A stretch of 64,000 nt of DNA from an uncultured Methanobrevibacter sp. (GTDB lineage Archaea; Methanobacteriota; Methanobacteria; Methanobacteriales; Methanobacteriaceae), in contig NZ_CAMVTE010000002.1 of assembly GCF_947170395.1 (NCBI RefSeq), positions 56,714-120,713 on the forward strand. The letters run 5' to 3'. Below, in pieces: positions 56,180 to 64,000 of this stretch (positions are counted from its first letter, which is position 1; each line of letters starts with the position of its first letter). The position numbers were made by a program, and so were the translations under genes. The notes under the pieces are model-generated. The model was given only the letters and a program-made list of their open reading frames with translations, did not search any database and was not told where the DNA came from.

Positions 56180-57085
56180 TTGGAAAAACCACAATTGATT
56201 AATTTTATAGCAAAGGTAATGGAGGACTCCGGTTTCAAAGTATACAAGAACTTTAAAACCTCACAGAAAGTCATAGACATATATGCTGTATTGCCAACAA
56301 CAATAGGCGATTTTGGTGTTGTTGTAGCATGCAAAAACTATGACAAAGACTTTGAAATTGGTGTAGATGTCCTTAAGGAAATGGAAGATGTTCAGCAAAG
56401 TATTAAAGCATCCAAGGTAACTATTGTTTCCTCTTCCTATTTTTCCAATCAGGCAAAGAACTATGCGCTTAGGAAAAACATAAAACTGGTAGACAGAGAC
56501 AATCTGCTTGAAATGGCTAAGAGATATCAGGATACCACTTCTCAAACCACTTTGGATAACACCCCTTATGACGGGGGCGCATCCGCATATATTGAGGAGG
56601 AATATCCGGGTTATGAAGGCTATGATGCTTCAGACATGGAATATATCATGCAGAGACGTGATGCAAATCCTCATGTCTACAAGAGTTCATTGTACAGGCA
56701 GGTGGATGAGCCTAGAATAGGTTCCGTATCATCCCTTTTAAACAGATTCAAACCTTCAGGCGGCATTCGACAAACCCAAACAAATCTCTACAACTATGAT
56801 TCATATTCCAATCGCCGGGATTACGGATCGTTAATATTTACATTAATCAATAACCCTATCATATTAATCATAATGGTAGTTGTGATTTCCTATGCTCTTG
56901 CATTTATTTTCGGAAACCTTTTAGGTGTTGATGCCGGAGTTGCGGGAATGATTGAGATGATTGTGGCGTTACTTCTGTCTTACGGTCTTTCCCTATACAC
57001 GGAAAGAAACAGTGACTTTGTAATCAAAGGAACATTCATATTCTTCATTTCACTGGTAATATTGATCATATTAATCTTTGTTTAG
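56180..57085 (+). CDS. Membrane-anchored Mrr/restriction-endonuclease-like protein
   Basis: The N-terminal 110 residues look like the Mrr_cat restriction fold: VIDIYAVLPT gives the first Asp and FGVVVACKNYD the K of a PD-(D/E)xK site. The acidic or Gln residue normally before Cys-Lys is Ala, so cleavage may be lost. A Tyr/Asp-rich linker (about 115-215) leads to three to four membrane helices at the C terminus. TTG 56180 is the start, 7 bases after GGTGG. The pairing of a nuclease-like head with a membrane anchor suggests envelope-linked DNA or stress sensing, but the function is unknown. Its end overlaps the next, convergent gene by 15 bases. Confidence 0.7.
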   Translation: MEKPQLINFIAKVMEDSGFKVYKNFKTSQKVIDIYAVLPTTIGDFGVVVACKNYDKDFEIGVDVLKEMEDVQQSIKASKVTIVSSSYFSNQAKNYALRKNIKLVDRDNLLEMAKRYQDTTSQTTLDNTPYDGGASAYIEEEYPGYEGYDASDMEYIMQRRDANPHVYKSSLYRQVDEPRIGSVSSLLNRFKPSGGIRQTQTNLYNYDSYSNRRDYGSLIFTLINNPIILIIMVVVISYALAFIFGNLLGVDAGVAGMIEMIVALLLSYGLSLYTERNSDFVIKGTFIFFISLVILIILIFV

Positions 57086-58132
57086 ATTGATATGAGTGAA
57101 ATTAATCGCTATTAAGACAAATCCTATCAGATACAAAAACCAAATCATGATGTCGGTCGGCCCGGTTTCTATCCAAATCAACGTGTGTGTTAGAATTATT
57201 GAATAAATGCCGATACCGATTCCTTTTTTTATTTTATCCATCATACCCAAGAACAGTCCCATGAATAACATTTGAACTGCAAGGCCGATTAGGCCAAAAT
57301 CAAGCATTACAGGTCCGAACAGGGTTGATGTCAGACATACGTTATCTGATAATACATATTGACCAACAAATGTTCTTGGACTTCCTGATGAAAAAATCAT
57401 GCTTAGGATGTGGCCGTGTGTGGTGCCGGCCAAAGGCAATATCCTTTCAAATACCTCTAGCGTAAATCCTGCTCTGTAGAATACCAATTCGATGGGATTT
57501 AATGTCCACTGCTGGGTTGCGATTGATTGAGATGCAATATAGCCGATTGCCATAACAGTGATGATTATTGCCGCAACAAATGCAATTCCCACTTTTTTTG
57601 AGATTCTGCCCAGATAATAGAGGGTAATGAATGCGCTGGCCAAAATTCCCAGAACGGAAGTCCTGTAGCCGTTAAGGGCAAATATCACCGCACCCAAAAC
57701 AACCAGCAGAAGATATTTCCTGTCATAGTATTTTGCAAGAAGAACGTTGATCATTATTAAAAACAGAGGATAAGCTACTCTCCAGATGTTTGTGGTTGCA
57801 TTCGATTTTAAAACGCTGTTGAAAAGAGGTATTCCGCCTATCAAAATCAGATTAACTGCCTGCAGGATTAAGGCTATCAAAACGCAAATGACAAGCAATT
57901 TTTCAGATAAAAAATCTGTTTTTTTAATGTTTTCCACTTTGACTTTGAACTTCACGATAGCAAGGCCTGCCATAAACGCCAGACATGCAAACAGTATTGT
58001 CAAAATCACTTCCAAATCAAGGGGGTCTTCAAATCTGTAGTTGAACGATCCGATATAGCCCATTGCCAGAAACGCAAGGATGGCAACGACCACTATCAGC
58101 GGCTGAAAAAGGTCAGTTTCTTTAAGGTTCAT
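57071..58132 (-). CDS. Oligosaccharide repeat unit polymerase-like membrane protein
   Basis: This protein of about 353 residues has roughly ten membrane helices and matches the archaeal oligosaccharide repeat unit polymerase (Wzy-like) group. Key loops are LNGYRTSVLG near residue 175, AGFTLEVFER near 230, and FSSGSPRTFVGQY on the outside. It would join sugar repeat units of a surface polymer. ATG 58132 is the start: an AGGATAGG site precedes it and the upstream cfbB ends at 58134, giving a 1-base gap. The link to cfbB is probably only positional. Confidence 0.72.
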   Translation of the reverse strand: MNLKETDLFQPLIVVVAILAFLAMGYIGSFNYRFEDPLDLEVILTILFACLAFMAGLAIVKFKVKVENIKKTDFLSEKLLVICVLIALILQAVNLILIGGIPLFNSVLKSNATTNIWRVAYPLFLIMINVLLAKYYDRKYLLLVVLGAVIFALNGYRTSVLGILASAFITLYYLGRISKKVGIAFVAAIIITVMAIGYIASQSIATQQWTLNPIELVFYRAGFTLEVFERILPLAGTTHGHILSMIFSSGSPRTFVGQYVLSDNVCLTSTLFGPVMLDFGLIGLAVQMLFMGLFLGMMDKIKKGIGIGIYSIILTHTLIWIETGPTDIMIWFLYLIGFVLIAINFTHINLNKD

Positions 58133-58133
58133 C

Positions 58134-59483
58134 CTATCCTTCAAGTTCACGTGATGAGATTGCAAGGTTTCCTCCAAAGTCAGGCATTGCAGCCACATGG
58201 GTGTGGACATAGCTTGCAAGGGTGTTTCGTTCCATGAATCCGTCCTGCTGGTTATATGAGCCTTTTCCCCTTAATATTTTGAATGCCATATCATGTTTCA
58301 GGTCATCCACAATTACCTTTGAGTAGTGGAACTCATGTCCGTTGAACCTTTCGCCTTTCTTGGAGATGATGTTGTCGCAGGTTACCTCGGCAATGGTATA
58401 TTTCAGTGCCTGGACACGTTTTGTCAAAACTGACTTGTAGGGATATACATTTACAACCATGTCTTCGTGGATGGAATTCATAAGATACATTAAACCGCCA
58501 CATTCGGCAAATATCGGGCGGTCTTCAAGGTGGAACTGCTTGATATCTTTAAGCATATTTTCATTTTCTGCGAGACGTTTTGAAAAGAGCTCAGGGTATC
58601 CTCCGCCGATGTAGAGTCCGTCAACATCCGGCAGGTTTTCATCCTTTAGAGGTGAGAAATATTCGATTTTGGCATTGTTCGCCTCCAAAGATTCAATGTT
58701 TTCCTTATAGTAGAAATTGAACACCTCATCGAATGCCACTCCGATTTTAACGGGCTGTTTGTTTATCTTGTTCCAGATTGGGATAAGCTCTGAGGTGATT
58801 TTCGGTGCGCTTTTTGCTATTTCAATTAATTTATCTAGGTCGATGGACTGTTTTATTGTTTCGCACCAGATGTCAATGAATTTCAATGAATTTTCCCTCT
58901 CGACGGCAGGAACAAGACCCAAATGCCTCTGCTCTATTGAAATGTTGTCGTCACGAACGATTCCGCCGATTACTTCGGTGTCCGTGAGCTCCTCAATGGA
59001 TCTTTTGGTCTTTTCATAGTGCGCTTTGTTTTTTACTTTGTTCAGGATTACTCCTGCAATGTTTATTTCCGGGTCCAATGCCTTGAATCCCATGACCAGA
59101 GCGGCGGCACTTTTTACCAGACTTCGTGAGTTGATTATTAAAATGACGGGAGCTTTAAGGGATTTGGCAACCGATGCAGTGCTTCCGATATCGTTTATTG
59201 AATCTATTCCTTCATAAAGGCCTCTTACACCTTCTATAACGGCTATGTCTTTGCCCTTCATACCTTTAAGAAATGAGTCTCTTACCTGACCTTCCTTCAT
59301 GAAAAAGGAATCCAGGTTTCTTGAAGTGTTTCCGGTAGCCAATGTGTGGTAGGACGGGTCGATATAGTCAGGTCCCACTTTGAATGGCTGTACATTGTAC
59401 TTTTCACTTAACGCTTTCATTATTCCGGTAGCTATTGTTGTTTTTCCGACTGCACTGCCAGTTCCCGCTAAAATAATTCTCAT
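58134..59483 (-). CDS. cfbB: Ni-sirohydrochlorin (or cobyrinate) a,c-diamide synthase
   Basis: This 449-residue enzyme amidates the a and c acetates of Ni-sirohydrochlorin for coenzyme F430, and related CbiA does so for cobyrinate. The N-terminal P-loop is [11 protein letters not shown] with [12 protein letters not shown]. The amidotransferase half has GGGYPELF and the Cys nucleophile in [10 protein letters not shown] near residue 330. [15 protein letters not shown] ends the protein. One enzyme can serve both pathways in methanogens. With hemL and cbiC it makes the third tetrapyrrole gene in the window. Confidence 0.9.
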   Translation of the reverse strand: MRIILAGTGSAVGKTTIATGIMKALSEKYNVQPFKVGPDYIDPSYHTLATGNTSRNLDSFFMKEGQVRDSFLKGMKGKDIAVIEGVRGLYEGIDSINDIGSTASVAKSLKAPVILIINSRSLVKSAAALVMGFKALDPEINIAGVILNKVKNKAHYEKTKRSIEELTDTEVIGGIVRDDNISIEQRHLGLVPAVERENSLKFIDIWCETIKQSIDLDKLIEIAKSAPKITSELIPIWNKINKQPVKIGVAFDEVFNFYYKENIESLEANNAKIEYFSPLKDENLPDVDGLYIGGGYPELFSKRLAENENMLKDIKQFHLEDRPIFAECGGLMYLMNSIHEDMVVNVYPYKSVLTKRVQALKYTIAEVTCDNIISKKGERFNGHEFHYSKVIVDDLKHDMAFKILRGKGSYNQQDGFMERNTLASYVHTHVAAMPDFGGNLAISSRELEG

Positions 59484-59579
59484 AATAATACTTTGTAATT
59501 AGATTATATTAAATTTTAACATTAGCTATTTTTATATAATATTAAAAATAAAATTTAAATCATAATATATGGTGGTTAA

Positions 59580-61403
59580 ATGAGAATTTTACTAATTCAT
59601 TCTGATTATTTAAATTACAATGTAAAGAATAAGACACCTGTAGCTGAAGAAATTGAAGAGGCCAAAAAAGAAGGCTCATTTGACGATTCTTTGGTTGTAT
59701 TTACAGCTGTTGAAAAAGAAGATGAAAATAATCCGGAAGGCATTGTTGAAAATTTAGTCAGCGAAGTTAAAAAAGCTAATGATCAGGTCAGGGCTGAAAA
59801 TATCGTATTATATCCGTATGCTCACTTGTCTTCATCATTAAGCTCTCCAAAAGTGGCTGTTGAAATATTAAAAAGCGCTGAAGAGGCTTTGCTTGCTGAA
59901 GATTTGACCGTTAAAAGAGTACCTTTCGGATGGTATAAGGCATTTGAGATTTCCTGTAAAGGTCACCCTCTAAGTGAACTTTCAAGAACAATAACTGCTG
60001 AAAAACAGGAAGAGAAAGTTGAGCGAAAACCTTCAACCTGGCAGATTCTTGAAGGTGACAAAATCACACAAATCGAAGACTTTAACTTTGACAACAGGGC
60101 TTTCAAACAGCTTGTCGACTATGAACTCGGGTGTGGCGCATCAGATGAAGGCGAACCTCCTCACGTCAAACTGATGAGGGAAAAGGAAATCTGTGACTAT
60201 GAGCCTGCTTCCGATGTCGGAAACCTCAGATGGTATCCTAAAGGAAAACTGATCAGAGATTTGCTTGCGGATTACGTTTATGACCTGACTGTTGAACGTG
60301 GAGCGATGCCTGTTGAAACTCCAATTTTCTATGATTTGGATAACCAGGCAATTTATGAACATGCATACAAGTTTGGTGAAAGACAATACAGAACCGACAC
60401 AAAAAAGAACTTAATGCTTAGATTTGCAGCCTGTTTCGGTGCATTCAGATTAATGTCTGATTCATATCTGACCTGGAAAAATTTCCCGGCCAAGATTTTT
60501 GAATTGACCAGGTACAGTTTCCGTTATGAGAAAAAAGGCGAAGTTGTCGGTCTTAAAAGATTAAGAGCATTTACCATGCCTGACTGTCACTCATTCTGCT
60601 GTGATGTGCCGTCATCTTTACAAGAGTTTTCCGCTCAAACCGACATGTGTATGCAAACCGGTAAGGATTTGAATCTGGACTTTGAAGTAATCTTTAGAGC
60701 AACCCAGGATTTCTTTGAAGAAAACGAGGAATGGATGTATGATATAGCCCGCAAATTCAATAAGCCTATTCTTTTGGAAATATTGCCTGAAAGACATCAC
60801 TACTGGGTATGCAAAATAGATCTGGCAAACATTGACGCATTGGGCCGTCCTATTGAAAACCCGACAGTCCAAATCGACGTTGAAAGCGGTAAAAGATTCG
60901 ATATCACTTACCTGGGTGAAGACGGCAAACAGCACAATCCAACCATATTGCACACTTCCCCAACCGGAAGTATCGAAAGGGTTTTATGCGCAATGCTTGA
61001 AAAAACAGCGATTGAAATTAACGAACGCTCTCCAATGTTGCCGACCTGGTTAAGCCCAATTCAGGCAAGAATTCTCACAGTTGGTGATGCCCATGAGGAA
61101 TTTGCAAATGAACTGTATGACAAAATCAACGCTTCAAACATCCGTGTGGACATTGACGACAGGGATGAAAGTGTCGGTAAAAAAATCAGAAACGCAGCTA
61201 AAGAATGGATTCCATACATTTTTGTCGTCGGAGACAAGGAAATGGAAACAGGCAAATTCCAGGTAACCGTACGTGAAACCGGTGAGAAAGTCGATATGAC
61301 AGCCGATGAACTTATAGCTGAAATCAATCAGAAATGCGAAGGAAAACCTTTCAGAAAACTGCCTTTGCCTAAGGATATTTCAAGAAGGATTAACTTCCAA
61401 TAA
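59580..61403 (+). CDS. thrS: Threonyl-tRNA synthetase (archaeal type)
   Basis: ThrRS has the archaeal N-terminal editing domain (about 1-145, like D-aminoacyl-tRNA deacylase, [13 protein letters not shown]) that removes Ser from tRNA(Thr). The class II core has [12 protein letters not shown] near residue 240, a motif 2 loop [18 protein letters not shown], zinc ligands around AACFG and MPDCHSFC, and motif 3 [14 protein letters not shown]. The anticodon-binding domain covers about 490-600. At 607 residues the length is normal. GGTGG is the ribosome site. Confidence 0.95.
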   Translation: MRILLIHSDYLNYNVKNKTPVAEEIEEAKKEGSFDDSLVVFTAVEKEDENNPEGIVENLVSEVKKANDQVRAENIVLYPYAHLSSSLSSPKVAVEILKSAEEALLAEDLTVKRVPFGWYKAFEISCKGHPLSELSRTITAEKQEEKVERKPSTWQILEGDKITQIEDFNFDNRAFKQLVDYELGCGASDEGEPPHVKLMREKEICDYEPASDVGNLRWYPKGKLIRDLLADYVYDLTVERGAMPVETPIFYDLDNQAIYEHAYKFGERQYRTDTKKNLMLRFAACFGAFRLMSDSYLTWKNFPAKIFELTRYSFRYEKKGEVVGLKRLRAFTMPDCHSFCCDVPSSLQEFSAQTDMCMQTGKDLNLDFEVIFRATQDFFEENEEWMYDIARKFNKPILLEILPERHHYWVCKIDLANIDALGRPIENPTVQIDVESGKRFDITYLGEDGKQHNPTILHTSPTGSIERVLCAMLEKTAIEINERSPMLPTWLSPIQARILTVGDAHEEFANELYDKINASNIRVDIDDRDESVGKKIRNAAKEWIPYIFVVGDKEMETGKFQVTVRETGEKVDMTADELIAEINQKCEGKPFRKLPLPKDISRRINFQ

Positions 61404-61460
61404 TTATATTTATCAATAAAAATAAATTATAAAATGTTATTATATAACGGAGGAAATTTA

Positions 61461-62699
61461 ATGGACCCAATGTATAGAATAGGAGAAGCTCTTATTGGAG
61501 ACGGCCCTGAATTAGCACACGTTGATTTATTAATAGGCGATAAATTCGGACCTGTTGGTCAAGCATTCGCTAACGGTTTATCTAACCTTTCCGTAGGCCA
61601 CACTCCTTTAACAAGTGTAATTAGACCTAATTTAATGACCAAACCAGCTACTTTAATTATTCCTAAAGTAACTGTTGGTGATTTAGAAGATGCAAGTAAA
61701 ATATTCGGACCTGCACAAACCGCTGTTGCAAGAGCAGTGGCTGATGCAGTGGAAGACGGTTACATTCCAAAAGATATAGTCGAAGATATTGTCATTAACG
61801 TAAGTGTATTTATCGATCCGTCTGCAAAGGATTTCAGAAAAATATACCAATACAATTACGGAGCAACCAAATTGGCTATCAGAAGAGCAATGGAAGGATA
61901 CCCATCCATCGAAAAGGTACTTGCAGAAAAAGACCGTGGAACTCACCCAATCATGGGATTCAGAGTACAAAGACTTTGGGCTCCGCCTTACTTGCAGGTT
62001 GCACTTGACTTAGACAACTTGGATGCTGTAGAAAGAATTCTCGCAGACTTGCCTAATAAGGAAAGAGTGCTCATTGAAGCAGGAACTCCTCTTGTTAAAA
62101 AATTCGGTGTTGGCGTTGTTGGAAAAATCAGAGAATTGCGCCCAGACGCATTCATCATTGCTGATTTGAAAACTTTAGACGTCGGTCGTGTGGAAGTCAA
62201 AATGGCAGCTGACGAAACCGCAGACGCTGTGGCAATTTCCGGTCTCGGTACTTTAGAATCTATTCAAAAGGCCATTCATGAAACTCAAAAACAAGGTATT
62301 TACTCCATCCTTGATATGATGAACGTAAAAGACTTTGAAGAAAAACTGTCCGCATTGCCTGAAGACTTAAAACCGGATATAGTACTGTTACACAGAAATG
62401 TCGACTTGGAAACCTGGATTAAGGAACACGGTGGAGACACCAGTGAAATGACCGAATGGGGTAACATCAAGAAAATCAAAGAAATCACCGGCAGCCTTGT
62501 AGCTGTAGCTGGTGGAATTACTCCAGAAAACGTCGAAGAAGCAATCGACAAAGGCGCAGACATCATCATTGCAGGCAGATACATCATCGGTTCAAGAGAT
62601 GTAAGAAGATCCGCACAAGACTTCCTGGCACACTTTGCACCGGATCCTGACAACATGAGACTTGCAATGGATGAAGACGAAAACATTTCTGAAAAATAG
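61461..62699 (+). CDS. fae-hps: Fused formaldehyde-activating enzyme / hexulose-6-phosphate synthase
   Basis: The fused protein of about 412 residues has a Fae domain at 1-165 ([20 protein letters not shown] with the catalytic His) that condenses formaldehyde with tetrahydromethanopterin. The Hps domain from about 175 ([29 protein letters not shown]) cleaves hexulose-6-phosphate to ribulose-5-phosphate and formaldehyde. In methanogens it supplies pentoses while recovering formaldehyde on the cofactor. ATG 61461 is chosen because GGAGG lies 7 bases before it. Confidence 0.95.
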   Translation: MDPMYRIGEALIGDGPELAHVDLLIGDKFGPVGQAFANGLSNLSVGHTPLTSVIRPNLMTKPATLIIPKVTVGDLEDASKIFGPAQTAVARAVADAVEDGYIPKDIVEDIVINVSVFIDPSAKDFRKIYQYNYGATKLAIRRAMEGYPSIEKVLAEKDRGTHPIMGFRVQRLWAPPYLQVALDLDNLDAVERILADLPNKERVLIEAGTPLVKKFGVGVVGKIRELRPDAFIIADLKTLDVGRVEVKMAADETADAVAISGLGTLESIQKAIHETQKQGIYSILDMMNVKDFEEKLSALPEDLKPDIVLLHRNVDLETWIKEHGGDTSEMTEWGNIKKIKEITGSLVAVAGGITPENVEEAIDKGADIIIAGRYIIGSRDVRRSAQDFLAHFAPDPDNMRLAMDEDENISEK

Positions 62700-62753
62700 A
62701 TTAGATTAATTTCTAATTTATTTACTATTTTTTTTTAAAAGGAGTTTTTTATT

Positions 62754-63035
62754 ATGGGATTTTGCAATTCATGCGGCAGACCGATTGTAAAAGAAGATTA
62801 TGGAACAAATAAGGACGGAAGTCTGAATCCTGAATTCTGTAAGGACTGCTTTCAGGACGGACAATACACAGAACCTGACATAACCCTGAATGAAATGATC
62901 GTTAGAAAAACAAAAGAAATGATGGAGAAAAATCCAAGATTGGCTGAAACCCAGGCTACAGGCATAACCGCAATGTTCATTCCGGGATTGAAAAGATGGA
63001 ATCCTGAATTCCAGGATGACTACAAAACTCTTTAG
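62754..63035 (+). CDS. Putative zinc-ribbon protein, 93 aa
   Basis: The N-terminal MGFCNSCGRPIVKEDYGT with CxxC, then FCKDCF, forms the four-Cys zinc site of the putative zinc ribbon domain family. The rest is helical (DITLNEMIVRKTKEMMEKN) and ends LKRWNPEFQDDY. Proteins of this type are common small proteins of unknown role in methanogens and clostridia. An AAAGGAG ribosome site precedes it. Its last 4 bases overlap the convergent coiled-coil gene. Confidence 0.82.
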   Translation: MGFCNSCGRPIVKEDYGTNKDGSLNPEFCKDCFQDGQYTEPDITLNEMIVRKTKEMMEKNPRLAETQATGITAMFIPGLKRWNPEFQDDYKTL

Positions 63036-63886
63036 CTTCTGCTTTTTAAAATAAATTCCCTTACTTTGTTGGCTATATACTCATCGTGGGTTTTACTGTT
63101 TTTAATGTTATATAGCTCCTCTTCTAAAGCATTGTATTTGTCAACCAAATCGTTGTATTCAACACGCAGGGAATCGTAATCCTTTTCGAGGTCTTCATTG
63201 AGCTCATACATTTCAGCATAACTGGTTTTTGTATTGAGATTTTCCTGTTTAAGCTGATCGTATTTGCTGCTTACCTTGTTGTAGCTTTCCTTAATTGAAG
63301 AATGTTCTTCCCTTAGGCTGGAACATTTTGTTTTGAGATTCTTGTTTTCCTCTTTTATGCTTGAATATTTGGTTTTCAAATTTTCGTTTTCGGTTTTGAT
63401 ATTAACGAATTTGGTTTTGAGGTTTTCGTTTTCAATAATGAGTTTTGAATGCTTGTCTTTGATGAGAGTGTTTTCATGTTTCAAGTCATTGAGGTTGTTT
63501 TCATGCAAGGAATTGAATTTTGTTTCCATTTCAGCCAAATCACTGTTTCTTTGAGCAAGTTCGGCTTTCAACTGTTCAATTTCATTTTGAAACTCTAGAG
63601 TGGATGGGTTTAAATTTTCTTCTAGTTGCTTTTCCAATTTCCTCACTTCCTCGACATGTAAATAATTAGCTATTTTCAATGCTTGATTTTCTTCCTCTAT
63701 ACTTTTAAAATTTTCAATTTCTGCTTGAGGAATAATTAATACTTCTTCTTTGTTTTGGTAGATGTCTTCATGTTTTGGCACTGTAATTTGTATCTGTTCT
63801 GTTGTGTATTTTTTTCTCTCCCCGTTTTTCAGGGTCCTGTTATACTCCCTTGAATATTTTTTTACAATACCTTTACCAACTTTCAT
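63032..63886 (-). CDS. Long coiled-coil protein
   Basis: This 284-residue protein has a basic N-terminal part (KGIVKKYSREYNRTLKNGER, about 1-40) and a short beta-like stretch (QIQITVPKHEDIY, LIIPQAEIENF). A coiled coil then runs from about 60 to 265, with near-repeated ENENLKTK / EENKNLKTK units of about 14 residues. There is no membrane segment or signal peptide. The basic head suggests binding to nucleic acid or another acidic partner. I recognise no family, and a structural or scaffold role is an inference. Confidence 0.7.
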   Translation of the reverse strand: MKVGKGIVKKYSREYNRTLKNGERKKYTTEQIQITVPKHEDIYQNKEEVLIIPQAEIENFKSIEEENQALKIANYLHVEEVRKLEKQLEENLNPSTLEFQNEIEQLKAELAQRNSDLAEMETKFNSLHENNLNDLKHENTLIKDKHSKLIIENENLKTKFVNIKTENENLKTKYSSIKEENKNLKTKCSSLREEHSSIKESYNKVSSKYDQLKQENLNTKTSYAEMYELNEDLEKDYDSLRVEYNDLVDKYNALEEELYNIKNSKTHDEYIANKVREFILKSRS

Positions 63887-64000
63887 ATTTAAATCCTCAA
63901 TTTATGTTATGTATCTTTATTATTATATATTTACCTATAAATTGCGACTCTTTCAAAAACTTTGTTGATTTGAAATTTTTTGATGAAAATTAGTTTTGAA

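Noticed and set aside
1..64000. tRNA, rRNA or CRISPR array
   Set aside because: Reading the spacers on both strands showed no GTTCRA-type T-arm with an acceptor stem, no rRNA-like conserved stretch and no regularly spaced repeat-spacer pattern.

Overview
The window comes from a low-GC methanogenic archaeon of the order Methanobacteriales, most like Methanobrevibacter. Evidence: a methanogenesis marker 12 protein, a CfbB-type a,c-diamide synthase for F430, a fused Fae-Hps enzyme, an Alba and an Lsm protein, archaeal-type ThrRS and AspRS, GatA, TGTACA TRP boxes before trpB2, and secreted adhesin-like proteins built from beta-helix and DUF11 repeats. No rRNA, tRNA or CRISPR array was seen.

Layout. 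1-8.4 kb: an amidotransferase fragment, gatA, a broken JAMM-protease gene with a small hypothetical gene, a HAD phosphatase, a TIM-barrel protein, leuA, albA, and a PHP/DUF1786 pair. 8.4-11.5 kb: trpB2 behind a TRP-box promoter, then a repeat-rich spacer leading into a parA gene and a partner carrying only the ParB N-terminal ParA-contact motif. 11.6-14.5 kb: a radical SAM DNA-repair-like gene and a secreted acidic protein. 14.5-25.9 kb: one 3779-residue surface protein. 25.9-36.6 kb: ilvD-hisD, a 700-base spacer with structured RNA candidates, aspS, a flavoprotein, then cbiC-hemL-signal peptidase-argS. 36.6-39.2 kb: a DUF4143 remnant, a second structured-RNA locus with a small hydrophobic ORF, and an IscB nuclease with its omega-RNA region. 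39.2-45.4 kb: a MarR-MATE operon with palindromic operators and two secreted-protein genes broken by nonsense codons just after their signal peptides. 45.4-64 kb: housekeeping genes (purD, argF, ilvBN with a carbonic anhydrase, ilvC, marker 12, lsm, surE, cfbB, thrS, fae-hps) with small zinc-ribbon, membrane and coiled-coil proteins.

How the genes fit together. Branched-chain amino acid synthesis is spread over four loci (leuA, ilvD, ilvBN, ilvC). Tetrapyrrole synthesis is represented by hemL, cbiC and cfbB. GatA with AspRS fits indirect Asn-tRNA formation. The least explained parts are the ParA plus ParB-N-like pair with its AAGTTATAACTT-type repeats, the IscB/omega-RNA locus, and two similarly built non-coding RNA candidates, each downstream of a small hydrophobic ORF.
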